Program-made: the position numbers and the translations under genes
DNA from: Volutella citrinella
Lineage: Eukaryota; Ascomycota; Sordariomycetes; Hypocreales; Nectriaceae
Length of the DNA stretch: 64,000 nt
NCBI GenBank assembly: GCA_034401135.1
Contig: JAWZSP010000007.1
Location: 3,906,001 to 3,970,000, forward strand
Direction: 5' to 3'
In this document: in pieces, positions 1 through 13,005 of the stretch
Layout of the letters: each line of letters opens with the position of its first letter
Numbering within the stretch: position 1 is the stretch's first letter
The notes under the pieces: generated by a model
What the model saw: the letters and a program-made list of their open reading frames with translations, nothing else
Databases searched by the model: none
Told to the model about the DNA's origin: nothing

Positions 1-985
1 TGAAGGCACGGCATGTATCACAGATAAATATTTATGTACAGAGGAAGACAACATTTTCTATCCCCAGACATCAGTCCAGCGCACGCACACTGCGCCATTC
101 CGGCGCGGAACCTCTGCCGCTTCTCGGTGGAGAGCCGGCTCTTGTCATTCCTCTACAAGGGGAATACATCAAGTGAGCTGACGGCCAAGTAGTAGCTACA
201 ATGTACAAAGGCAACCAGGAAAGAGGAGAGTGAAGCGCTGGTTGGACAGCCTGTGACACATCACAGTGTGCCACAAAGCCTAGCGCGCATGCACGAAGCC
301 AGGAACGGCGAGATACGAAGACCATCTGAGCGACAAATAGAGGATTTCTATACACTAGTACAAGGCAGCCACCCAGCGACGAGTGTCTTTGTCACACACG
401 CCGCCGCGGGCCTCCGTCATTCCCAACAACCAAGAAAAAACCAGCCACAGGCACGAGATTAGAGGAAAGGGCGGGGAGAAAGGGCGGGGAGAAGGGGCGG
501 GGGGTTGTGATTGTTGCAGAGCCAAGGGGACACAGGCGCTTTTGGCCGTTTCCCCAAAGCTCGCGGGAAAGGAGAAAAAGGAGAAGAGTCCGCCCCAAGC
601 ATCCCTCCCGCCGCCCCTTTGTGCAGGTGAGTTCCCGCCGGCTCTCCCACACGCGCAGACGCGCAGAGAAGCCCCCTAGCCCGCCAGCCGATTTATTTTA
701 TCCCTTCCAAAATAGCCTAACACAACCGAGAAAGTAGAGAGAAAAGAGCAAGGAAACCCGAGGCAACGTGGCGCTGGAAGAAACATTTCCTCCCCCTCGC
801 TGGTGTGGGGGAGAAAGCCGGGTTGCTGCTCGCAGAGTTCTAGATTGCAAAACAAGGGCGTATGTGGTTTATGCCGGTTCCATGGTCTTTTTTCCTTTTA
901 GGGGGGAGGTGAGAGGGGTGATTGTACAAGGAGGAGAGGCAACTAGAAGGGATCGGGCCAGCGGGTCGGAGGCGTTGTGAGGCGC
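1..985. other. gene-free left edge
   Basis: I see no gene here. Open frames in both directions are short, have no recognisable domain and no plausible splice chain. The part next to 986 is the 3' flank of the minus-strand acyl carrier protein gene. Purine-rich runs such as 465-510 inflate chance ORFs. Confidence 0.5.
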
Positions 986-1823
<838 letters not shown>

Positions 1824-2030
1824 GGTGGGCGATGTGGTGAAGCTTCTGTGAGATGCGAGAGAGGCCGAGAGAGGAGGGATTGGAGAGCGGGTTGTTGCCG
1901 GGGGGGGGTGGTGGATGTGGTTGGTGGTCGTTGGACTAGGGAAGTGGTGATGATAAATTTCTCGTTGCTGTTCGGGTCACGGAGCGTCGGAGCTACTGAC
2001 TGGCTGGCGCTAGGCCTGGGTGAGGGACCG

Positions 2031-2096
2031 TCACGTGACTGTACTGTACCGTGTCGGCACTGGTTGGTGAGTGGTGCTACGGTGCGCTGTGATTGG
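2031..2096. promoter_or_regulatory. TCACGTGA E-box plus CCAAT box upstream of ACP gene
   Basis: TCACGTGA at 2031-2038 is a perfect palindrome of the Cbf1/bHLH type. ATTGG at 2092-2096 reads CCAAT on the gene's strand. They lie about 208-273 bp upstream of the ACP start codon. The same combination occurs upstream of the complex I 23 kDa subunit gene. Function is inferred from motif identity and position. Confidence 0.45.
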
Positions 2097-4074
2097 CCGC
2101 CGGTAGCCGTGGGATGGAGGGAATATCGTGGACGACACTTGGAGGGAACCAAGAACCAGATTGAGCTGCTCAAATGAAGAAATAAAAATTCCAGCGCAAC
2201 TTTTCTCTTTTCTTTAAGCTTTTCGAATTTTCTTGGATTTTTTATGACCGGTTTGCGCCGTCAATGGCTGCACGAAGAGAGGGCGCCCAGATGCAGCCGA
2301 CGTCAGCAAAATCGAGCGACCGCCGATTGGCCCCGATTGGGGCTCATCTCCAGATTTCAACCCGTCGACGAGCTTGAAGCTACCCTGGAGCCATGAATAT
2401 ATGAACAAATACGCAGTTGGAGGGGCTGATTGACGGATAATAAAGCGGTCATTGACATGGATGGAGATATCCGGGGTGTTTATTCGAGTTTGAGATCTTT
2501 CGTGAGGTTGCACCTCGTGTGTGGCGAAGAAGATGGTGATTTGATACTTCGGCTCAGCTCACCAACCAATCCGACTCAAGAGACGACCTTGCTCCTCCAG
2601 TCAAACAGACTTGAGACATGAGTTGAGTGTTATGCGTGAGAATGGCAGCTCTTATCATCACGTGCATTAAGTGCTCCAGCCCTGAGATACGACAAGGACA
2701 TGATAGTCACATACTGTACTACTGTTGACCGGTAATTAATCCGTTAATATGGTATGCAGCCAAGTGATAAGGCTCGACGCATCGTACGGGCGAATCACAG
2801 GACGCCATCCAAGTATCTGTGGCCCGGCCGCTGGCACAAAGGTTCCCCAGGGAGCCTTGTCGATTGACCATGTCCATGATCGATAGAGCTGGCGGTCCGC
2901 CCCCTGCGCTGGCCTGGCGCTAGGATTCGTCCATCATCCCACACCCGACTATGGTTTCGCCAATTTGATCCCCTGGTGTTTTGCTGCTTCCCGCATCCTC
3001 ACGTGCCTGGCGATGGTCCGTCGAAGCAAACTGGAGGGATATCCCCCTGGTGGGAAGAATAGGCTCAATTGGCAGTGCTACCGGTAGCAATCGACCGATG
3101 CTACTCCCCCCACTGATTGGATATGGTTCTTTTGCTAGCCGAATGGCGCTTGCTCCCGTCCCGTGCACAACCCCCATCCAATCTGTTCCTCCCCCCTCGG
3201 GGCGGCATAAATGATCGACCCAGTCTCCCCGCACATGGCCATGGCCCCTTTGTAGACGCTGCTACTGTATGCATAACCATCCTACCCCCGGCTCCCTGTG
3301 AAGCTTCTTGGTCTCTTGGCAATCGCCTGCCTTGCTGGTCCTAGTCGTGTGCTTTCTTCAAACGGCCCAGCTCCGCCCTTGACCAAGACGGGCATTCTTC
3401 CGCTGAATGGCAGTCGCCCCTCCCGCTAGATTACATCGAGAAGCTGGCATGGTCTGGGGATTTTTGTTAATTACACTGAGCTGCTATCGTGAGAGCGGGC
3501 GACGCTGGCAGCAGAGAGTTGAAGGGCTACAGACATGACCATGGTCAAATCCTCCCTCTCATGGTCGAGTTTCTGATATTCTACGCCGTGTCTCTGGGGT
3601 CAGGTGAGACGACTTAATTACACACGGCAAGACAGAAGAAACAAACAACTCCCCAACCTCGCCTGGACATGACTGGACGGATACATTACCCAATGTCGAG
3701 GCCGCTCAGGCACTTTCCTATCCGGGCCAAAGATCGCCCTTGCAACCGAGGAAAAAGCATGCCACGCCCTTGTCCGAGTTGTCGTCGCCCCTCCCGCCGA
3801 GCCCGCCCTGGACGCGATAGACACTCAAGACGGTCCATCGGATTCGCCCGTGGCGCTGGCTGCTGGGATGTGCCCCGGCCGGCCCAGCGCTGCTTGGAAA
3901 TGAAGCCAGCCAATGTTGCAGCGCGTCCCACCCGGATCGACGTGGGACTTGTAAGTCGCCCTGTGTACGGAGTACGTAGTATTACGCCGTACTGAGTGAT
4001 ACCCGTCGGTCGAGGCGGAAAGAGCCAAGAGCCGCCCACCTGCCAGTCTGTGGCCATGGATAGAGCAGGTAAGG

Positions 4075-4084
4075 TATATAATAG
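4075..4084 (+). promoter_or_regulatory. TATA-like element of M14 carboxypeptidase gene
   Basis: TATATAATAG lies about 200 bp upstream of the chosen start at 4282 and is followed by a CT-rich tract, a common arrangement at transcription starts in filamentous fungi. Confidence 0.4.
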
Positions 4085-4281
4085 ATTGGAGAGTCGCTGC
4101 TTCTCTTCTAGATGGCCCTCCCCCTTCGTCCTCCCCTCCCCTCCCAGTCTTACTCTTGTCCTTCGTTTGGAATCCCAGAGGCCCTCCCTTTGCGGAGAAT
4201 CACACACAGTCCTCATCAACACTCTACTTCAGAGCATCCGTCTTGATTTTTGGGAACAACATACGCCAACGTCTGCCCGTC

Positions 4282-5640
4282 ATGAAGTTGCTCGCTCCCC
4301 TCGCCGTCGCCCTGACGTGCTCGCTCCCCGCCTCGGCTTGCTTGTTGCCGGAGGAGATTGCCGGCACAGAGCCCATATACCGCCGCGCCGCTAGCCTCCA
4401 TCGCCGTGCCGGGCCCGGGGCGTTCCCCATCGGCACCGGCGATCGCTTCAAAGACGCCTCCTCGCCCCCCAAGGGCCTCGGTCTGCATGACCGTGACCTC
4501 GAGAGCATCCTCAACCCTGGCGAGGTCGCATCGGGCCTTGAGCTGCTGGCCCGCCACTACCCCAGCGAGGTGCGCCTCATTACGCCGCCGTTCAAGACGC
4601 ACGAGGGCGCCCAGCTGCGCGCCGCCCGCATCGGCCGCAACCCGGACCCCGAGGTCTTCATCATGAGCGGTATCCACGCCCGTGAGCGCGGTGGTCCTGA
4701 CGACGTCGTCTACTTCGTTGCCGACATTCTCGAGGCCAGCAAGGCCGGCAAGGGCCTCCAGTACGGTAACAAGACGTACTCGGCCGCGGAAGTGTCCAAG
4801 GCGCTCAAGCAGGGCTTCGTCGTCCTGCCCCTGGTCAACCCGGACGGCGTCGCCCACGACCAGAAGACGGACTCGTGCTGGCGCAAGAACCGCAACACGG
4901 CCAGCGCCACGCCCGGCGATGACCGCAGCGTTGGTATCGACCTCAACCGCAACTACGACTTCCTGTGGGACTACAAGAAGCACTTCAACCTCGAGGCCGA
5001 CCTGGGTAGCGCCGCGTCCGACGACCCCAGCAGCGAGATCTTCCACGGCCTGGAGCCCGCGTCCGAGGCCGAGACCAAGGCCGTCGTCTGGCTCATGGAC
5101 CAGTTCCCGGCCTTGACGTGGTTCCTCGACCTGCACTCGTTCGGAGGGAGCATCCTCTACACTTGGGGCCATGAGAACCCGCAGTCGACGGATCCCAAGC
5201 AGAACTTCAAGAACCCCAAGTATGACGGCAAGCGCGGCTTCGTCGGGGAGGCCGAGCCCGAAAACAGCCGGTACAAGGAGTACATGAAAGCCAACCACCT
5301 GAAAATGGAGGCCGACCTGGCCGCGCGCATGTCGGCTGAGATGTCCAAGGCAGGGCCCACAGCCTACCCTCCCGCCGAGGCCGTCAGCCTGTACCCGACG
5401 TCGGGCGCCAGCACTGACTACGCCATGGGCCGCTACTATGGCCACACCTGCGACGCCGCCATGATGCACGGCTTCACCCTTGAGTTTGGCGAGTACAGCA
5501 CTGTCACCGACTGCCCCTTTTACCCGGACAACACCCAGTACCACCGCTGGATGCGCGAGGTGTCGACGGCCTTCATGGAGATGCTGCTCGAGTCGGCCAA
5601 CACCTCCCCGGACAAGTACAAGTGCAAGTGCAAGCCCTGA
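4282..5640 (+). CDS. secreted zinc carboxypeptidase, peptidase family M14
   Basis: Intronless, 452 residues. The ATG at 4282 gives a signal peptide (MKLLAPLAVALTCSLPASA). The open frame continues upstream without another ATG, so this start is preferred. After a short pro-like segment comes a complete M14 peptidase domain: zinc ligands H132 and E135 in HARE, third ligand H286 in LDLHSFGG, substrate-binding NR at 223-224, the YPTSGASTD loop near 372-380, and the catalytic Glu at about 402 in TLEFGEY. All catalytic residues are present. Enzymes of this family remove C-terminal residues from peptides outside the cell or in the vacuole. The Cys- and Lys-rich tail KCKCKP is unusual. Substrate preference (A-like or B-like) is not settled from sequence alone. 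Confidence 0.93.
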   Translation: MKLLAPLAVALTCSLPASACLLPEEIAGTEPIYRRAASLHRRAGPGAFPIGTGDRFKDASSPPKGLGLHDRDLESILNPGEVASGLELLARHYPSEVRLITPPFKTHEGAQLRAARIGRNPDPEVFIMSGIHARERGGPDDVVYFVADILEASKAGKGLQYGNKTYSAAEVSKALKQGFVVLPLVNPDGVAHDQKTDSCWRKNRNTASATPGDDRSVGIDLNRNYDFLWDYKKHFNLEADLGSAASDDPSSEIFHGLEPASEAETKAVVWLMDQFPALTWFLDLHSFGGSILYTWGHENPQSTDPKQNFKNPKYDGKRGFVGEAEPENSRYKEYMKANHLKMEADLAARMSAEMSKAGPTAYPPAEAVSLYPTSGASTDYAMGRYYGHTCDAAMMHGFTLEFGEYSTVTDCPFYPDNTQYHRWMREVSTAFMEMLLESANTSPDKYKCKCKP

Positions 5641-6440
5641 GCGGCGGACGCGCGAGCATGATGATGCGATGACGAGTGAACCATGACGATTGACGGTCGT
5701 AGTAGTAGCAGGAGTAGAAACTGCAGTATCATGGATGGCAGAAGAAAACGGCACGGCGTGGTGTGGTGCATGACGTCGACTGGAATTCCTGCCGAGCAGA
5801 TTGCCTATGAACAACAGGCTGTACATAATATGTCTAATCATCCTATTAGTTTCACTATCATGTATTAATATGAATACTGAGCATCCAACTCACAGCCGCC
5901 AACAACTCGTGCCTCACCTGTAGATGGTCAGCATTGCAATAACAGTAGCAAACCTCTAGCTGTCAAGGCCAGTATCCTCATGTGTCCATCAATGCAATCA
6001 TCCGCCGCACAAAGAAGTCGCTGGCAGGGCGCCAGATCCAAGAGACGTGGCCAGTATCAAATGGGCATTTTTTTTTTGGTGTGTTGGGACCGCTAGATTA
6101 TATACACGCACGATACCCCTCCGCTCGCCCGAGGCGGGAGGGAAATCGTCTCGCCCCCGGTGTGTGTGTGTGGCCTCTTCCCCCAATGCCTCCTTTCGAA
6201 AGAGAGGCTACGTTTCGAGGAAAAATACCTCTCTCCCTGCCGCTGCCCGCGCCCACCTCGTTTGCCCTCCCAAAATTCCCTCGACTGGCATAACTTTAAA
6301 AAAACAGAAACAAATTCCTACAGTTGACAGACAAAAAATCCAGGTGGTCGACAAAGCGAAGAGTTGGTTCTTTTCTTCGGCTTGGGGGTGTGGTGTGGGC
6401 GTCTATGTTTTGAAACTTTGTCGTTTGGATGGGGGATGGC
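5641..6440. other. convergent intergenic region
   Basis: Lies between the 3' ends of the carboxypeptidase (plus) and complex I subunit (minus) genes. It contains a short TG dinucleotide repeat at about 6161-6172 and AT-rich stretches expected of 3' UTRs. No gene seen. Confidence 0.5.
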
Positions 6441-7572
<1,132 letters not shown>

Positions 7573-8209
7573 GGCGGATTGTGTAGTCGGCGGGGAGAGT
7601 CGAGGGCAATTGACGGGGGGCCAATTGGGCGGATTGGGGGACGGACGGGGGGAGGGGAGAGGTCGGAGGCGATTGTTGTCGTGATGGAGTGCTCGGCTTC
7701 GGAAAGTTGCGCAGGCGGGATTACAATGCTGGGCAGTTGATTGGTGGTTGGTTTCACGTGAGAATTCACGTGATGAGTCGACCTCGCAATAACGGCTGTG
7801 TGAGCCAATTAGCGGGTGGCTAACGCTATGTTGTAGCGCTTCGCTCTATATGGAAATCAGCTTTCAGATGAGAACAAAGTCGTGCTAATTGGGTCAATTG
7901 GGAAAATCTGAGAGCCTGTGTTCAGCCTCTCTCTTTTTTATGAATATCTATGCCATGACTCCCATGTCGTCGTCTCGTCGTGCCGTGGTCGTGTCGTGCC
8001 TTGTCCTCGCGGGTATCTAAAGCTCTATGGAAGAAAGCTGCCTTATACCCATTTCTGGGGCATCGCAACCAACGCCAATAGTAATTAAACGAAGAATATC
8101 AAGAGCATCCCCCTTCCTCCACCCTCTTCCTCGGCGTGCAACACCCGATGCATCTAAACAGACAGATACTCCGAACCATGCCCTCCCTGAACCCCCCATC
8201 GAAAATCAT
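7573..8209. other. intergenic region with complex I promoter
   Basis: Holds the promoter of the minus-strand 23 kDa subunit gene and the 3' flank of the next minus-strand gene. No further coding sequence seen. Confidence 0.5.
7754..7773. promoter_or_regulatory. paired TCACGTGA palindromes upstream of complex I subunit gene
   Basis: Two identical palindromes at 7754-7761 and 7766-7773 are spaced 12 bp start to start, about 182-201 bp upstream of the start codon at 7572. CCAAT boxes occur nearby (7621-7625 on plus, 7740-7744 on minus, 7805-7809 on plus). Such E-boxes are bound by Cbf1-type bHLH factors and CCAAT by the HAP complex. Binding here is inferred. Confidence 0.5.
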
Positions 8210-10090
8210 CTAGAAGCTCTTTTCCCACGCGCCCCACCAGACGCCCATGTTTGCCGCAACGACGAGGTCCAGCATCTTGAGCCCGTCATTGTAGATGATG
8301 AGCTTGCCGAGCTTGGCCCGCTTGCCGCGGTTGCCCCCGCCGGCCTTCTCCTTGCCAAGGTTCTTCTCAAAGGGCGACACGAGGCCATCGTCGGCGGCGT
8401 CGTGGTCGGCGCCCTGGTCGCGCTTCAGCAGCTTGTTGAAGTGGCCCTGCAGCTGGTTCTTGACCTCCTCGCGGCCCTCGGCCGACTTGAAGAGGTCGAC
8501 GCTGGGCAGGTTGAAGCGCAGCTCGCTCAGCGCCATGACGCCGCCCTGCAGCTGCAGGGGGACCGGCACCTGCACGTTCTGCTCGCCCAGCGGCACCGAG
8601 GGCGGCTTCTCGTCGCGCAGGATGTGGTAGCACTTCAAGCTGCGGCCCGTGGTGCCGGTGCGGAACTCGCAACGGCCGTTCCACGGGCTCGTGAAGACGT
8701 AGCCTCGCGGCCGCATGCCGGGCCCTGGCGTCCCGAGCACTGTTTGCATTTCATCCCCGATGGATGCGTCCGAGCCCACGCTGCCGCCGCGGGGCCGGCT
8801 GCTGGACATGCTGGGGCGGGGCGGGAGGGGAGGCGCTCCCTCGTCACCAGATCCAGCCTTGCCCGCCTTGTCCTGCCGTCCCTTGTTGAACTTTTCGTGG
8901 AAGTTCGTCGACCAGCTCTTGCCGTAGCCCATGACGACCTGTCGCTGCAGCGTGACGCCGTCGTTGAGCCGTGGTAGCGGAGCCAGGCCCGCCTGGCTCT
9001 CGAGGCCCTCGCCGGGGCCGGCGTCGAAGCTCTTCCTCATGGGCATCTTGCGGAACTTGCCATAGCCCAGCGTCTCGATCTGGATGTTGATGGGCGGATT
9101 GGCCGACGGCAGGGCCTGGTTGGCCATTGGCGGCACCTGGGCGAACAGGGGGCCGTCTTCCTGCTGTTCGATGGCAGGCAGCTCGGACTGGAGCGACGAG
9201 ACGTGGCCAATGTTCCACTGGTTGCCGGTGCTCGGGTCCCTGCGGATGAGGGCCAGGGTGAAGGCATTGGGGTCGAGGGCCTTCTTGGGCGAGGGGGAGC
9301 GGCTGGTGCTATTTCTCGGAGCGTTTGTGCTGAGGCGATCTCTGCCCTGGTACTGGCCCGGCTCGAGCGAGGGGTTCGACGCGGGAGCCTGAGGATCGGT
9401 CGGCATCGCGTCTCGGGGGCCCATGGGCTTTCGCAGCATCGGGTGCTGCAGCGTCGGGACGACGAGGGTCTTGGGTTCCGGGGCCATGTTCTCGAAGCTC
9501 ACACGGGGCCGCCCGTCGGTTGAGCGTCGCGAGGCATCGTCGGCGTCGCCACGGCAGGGCTTCCACGGGTCGTCTTCGTCGCTGGTGCGCGAGAGGGCGG
9601 AGAGAGAGCCGTCCCGACTACCCTGGGTCGCGGGGGTCAGGGGTTTGGCGGAGCCGGGGAGAGGCTTCCGGGGGATGTTGCGGACGGTCGGGCTGGCTTC
9701 GCTGGAGGATCGGGCGCCGTCGTCGGAGGAGCCGGGCGGGGGCAGCTGGCCGGAGGGGGCCTCTAGGTGGACGTAGTAGAGGGAGCTTGCGACATCTTCT
9801 GCGGTGACGTTTTTGAGCTGGGGCTTGAAGGGCGAGAGGATGACGTCTGGCAACGCGTGTTAGCGGTCAAGGTGTTGGTGGTGGCACCGGCCTTTGTGTT
9901 GTTGGTGCAGGGTTGGGCAAGTGGTGAGTGTAGATCACTGCACCAAAATGTGGTTGCACGTACCTCGGGTGCCGGGAACTCGTGAGATGTAGAGCGTCAA
10001 GGGCTCCTGCTTTGTCTCGGCCGGGTTGACGGGGTACTGGGGAGGGTTGGAGGCCAAGTTGTTGAGGGCAGTCAATGAGCGCGCCTCCAT
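8210..10090 (-). CDS. conserved fungal protein of unknown function
   Basis: Two exons, 10090-9964 and 9846-8210, joined across a 117-bp intron, encode 587 residues. Two blocks look conserved. The N-terminal one (about residues 29-75) includes LTLYISRVPGTR and DVILSPFKPQLKNVTAEDV. The C-terminal one (about 420-587) includes GYVFTSPWNGRCEF and ends LGKLIIYNDGLKMLDLVVA. Between them is a long Pro/Ser/Arg-rich low-complexity region likely to be disordered. There is no signal peptide and no strong membrane segment. The arrangement resembles uncharacterised proteins of other Pezizomycotina from memory, but I know no assigned function and suggest none. The start at 10090 is the only ATG compatible with the splice junction. 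Confidence 0.78.
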
Positions 10091-13005
10091 GGCTGGTGGG
10101 TAGAGAGGAGGGTTTGTTGTTGAAGAGGCCGCGACGCTGGTGCGGGGTGTTGTGTGGTGTAGGTAGTGCTACGATAATAAGGGTCGGGCAGTAATTCCTC
10201 GCAGGAATTGGAGGCCGCAATCATGCACGCCAAGCCAGTCAACCAATGTCCCAGTTGCTGATGATCTGCACAGCTGGGCGAGGTGCTTATAGGGGCCACT
10301 GAACAGGTCGCCGACTAATTTATTATGCAGACGTGGCTGGCGAGGGCTGTCAGATCGGCTCAACAGTCTGGACCCTTGGGGTGCTGTGGCGGATCCTTGG
10401 CAACGGCTGAGGTGTGATGAGGTGCGGATCTGAGTATCAAGGTGATGCGGATGTGTTTCGTCTGTGATTTGATGCTGTCTCTGTTGCACAGTCGCTAGAG
10501 GAGACGCAAGCAGAAATGAACAAAGGAAAACAATGAGAATCCGGGGTGAACAGACAAGAAGAGAGGCATGGAATGCGCCGCGCAATATATCGCCGTCGAA
10601 AACGTCGCCGCCTGGACAGAGAGAATACTCGGGCTCAATAAGGTACGACGACTAATACCCAAGTCAAGTCAGGTGGATTGTCCGGTTACGCCGGCAGACG
10701 ACGTGGCATGAAATGGTCCCGGCGGGACTTGGCGGGATGAAATGGCGAGGAGTGGCCGGTCTGGGCAACCAGGAGACCGGTAGCCTTGCATTGCTTGGAC
10801 CGTCTGGGCCAGAATTAGAAGCTGGGGGACATCTGCTGAGTTTCTCTTCGTCGCGTGTGCTGCGTCTTGCGTCGCTGCCTCGACCAGCCCCGACGTCAGC
10901 TGGCGGGGGCTGTGCGGGCCTTGCGTACGTACGTGAGGCTAAACAGTTTAAGCCTGCTGGAGCGAGGAAGAGCCCGCGGGCGCCGTCTGGGCAATTGCTT
11001 GCCACTGCCGGGAGCCTCCCATTGGGTGGCGGGTGATTATGACGCTGCTTCTGTTCGGTGCAGGAGTGTGAAGGGTGGTGAGACGTCGGTGAGATGAGAT
11101 GCCGCTAACAAAGACCTGCATGCCATCCCATGACGGGCAACTGAATACTGCAGCTGCATTCCACCTCGGCCCTTGATCCGGCTCTTTTCCCTTATTTTTT
11201 TGCAATTCATTCTCTCTCCCCAAGTATGGATGTGCACACACACCATTTCATTATTCGGACGATTACATTCAGAGCTGGTTAGTAACAAAAGTCCGCCATG
11301 GCTCCAACACACGGCCCTCATTAGACCTGCACGGAGCTTGCAGCATTTCCTGTCTCATTACCCAACATGGGTGGAATCATGCAACTCCCTTTTGGGTATC
11401 GACACTGGACAACTGGCACAGAGCGCCCACACCAAAGGGACGCGCGGTACCATTGCCCCAATGTCCGGGTCGTCCAATCCCAGTGCGGCGGACCGGTCCT
11501 CGGGCTGGCATACGGACCCGTGGAGAGCACTGCCACCCTGCCACACGGGCATGCTTAGCGGCCGCTTCAGCGCAGCTGGGTGCTCCAGCTGATGGCTTCG
11601 GCGGTGGTGCTGCTGGCAGCTGGCTCCAGCTGGCTCCAGTGGGTTCCTCGTGTGGCGCAACCCCCGACACTGTGCGCACGGTCGCTGTGGCTGCCGAGGT
11701 GCCATAATAATTCCTCAATAAGGTAGCCGGGCGGCACAGCCACACGCCCAAATTTGGTGCGCCTGGGACCCATAATACCGTGTGACGCCGCGCCGCGGGA
11801 AGCAACAGGCACTGTAGAGTCGTCGTCATCCATGGCTTCTCCATGGGACAACTCATCTTCCGCGATTCTGGCTGGCCAGGCCATCCATGTTGATGTTTAT
11901 GCGAAAACCCATCGAATGCAGCCCCAGACTCGAGGCCGAATCTCCTTTCAGCCCTGTATTCCCTGTTGGTTCGCCTACTCGGGTCGGCTCTAAACGGGGG
12001 ACCCAATGGAATGGGATTCAGCGCTGCTTGACGGGGATGCCGCTTCATGCAAGCTTCAGGCACTTCCCCGGCAACGTGGGGAACTTCTGCCCTGGCGAGA
12101 CCTTCAACCGCCATTCTGACTAGTAAGTGGGATGCTTCTGGTTTCAAGTTTTGCTGTTTCTTCCTTCTGTCGTGTCCTCCCACTTAGACCGTAGCCAATC
12201 CTCGTGTTAGCTGCAGATGGCCGTGACGACGACTTGATCCTTCCCCAGGACTTTCTGCTGTGACAACTCACCAGCTGGCCCTTGCTTCAAGCACAAGGCA
12301 GACAGAGTAGAATATTTACAGAGGTAGACAGTAGCGATGAAACGGAGACGGACGACGCCCCGCTCTGTCAAAGCTGCTCATCCTGGACCAGCTGGACTTG
12401 TTTCGCATAGTCTCCATGGTGGCCATGCAACTGGGTTAGGTTGCTTGTCTACTTTTACGGATAGTTAATTTTCGCTTTTACCCCTGACTTGGACAGCCCT
12501 GTGGCCGGTGCCGCCGGTCCTGCTCTGCTGGTCCGTGTGAGGCATTACGTCGACTCCTCTCGTGGCTGTTTTGATGCAAGTGTCTGTGTGCGTCACAACC
12601 ACCACTCGCAATATCCCAGCCGTCACTCTGCCTCAACACCACGGCCGGGAGCCGGAACGCCCCCCCGGCAACCGGGGACCTACCGCCGTGGGAGATCGCG
12701 TCCGCGGGGAAAAGAAAACACAAAACATGCCCAATGAGGCTGTGGCACCCAGCGCCTGCAGGACGGCTCAATGCAGGGGCGGCTGCTTGTCGCATCGAAT
12801 CGAGGGAGGACTGGAGCGGCTGGTTGCTGTCGAGTCTTGCGCCTCGCATGCGCAAAGGGTTCAATGAACGCGTAGTATCTATCCCATGGCGACCGTTCTC
12901 TCGAGTCGCCTCACCTCCATGTCGTCTATCCGTCTGGGCCCATCAATGCAACGCCGTTTCAGCATCTCGGACCGCTCCGCTTGATTGTCCGTCGGCCTGC
13001 CTCCC
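10091..13005. other. intergenic region, no gene recognised
   Basis: About 2.9 kb between two divergent genes. Several open frames of 70-270 codons exist, the longest on the minus strand at 11377-12183, but none shows a domain, signal peptide with mature chain, or consistent splicing. It may hold 5' UTRs and promoters of both flanking genes. Confidence 0.4.

Larger units (their letters stand above)
1824..4281. other. intergenic region, ACP to carboxypeptidase
   Basis: This divergent intergenic region of about 2.4 kb holds the upstream elements of the ACP gene (near 2031-2096) and of the carboxypeptidase gene (TATA-like element near 4075, pyrimidine-rich tract about 4105-4155). I see no protein with a recognisable domain or credible intron chain between them. 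Confidence 0.5.

Noticed and set aside
2659..2665. CACGTG core in the ACP-carboxypeptidase intergenic region as another E-box
   Set aside because: It is TCACGTGC rather than the full palindrome and is over 800 bp from the ACP start, so it does not fit the shared promoter pattern.
4216..5841. 541-codon open frame on the minus strand opposite the carboxypeptidase
   Set aside because: Shadow of the M14 coding sequence caused by codon bias; no domain.
11377..12183. 268-codon minus-strand open frame
   Set aside because: No family motif, no signal or membrane features, and no similarity in pattern to any fungal protein I know.
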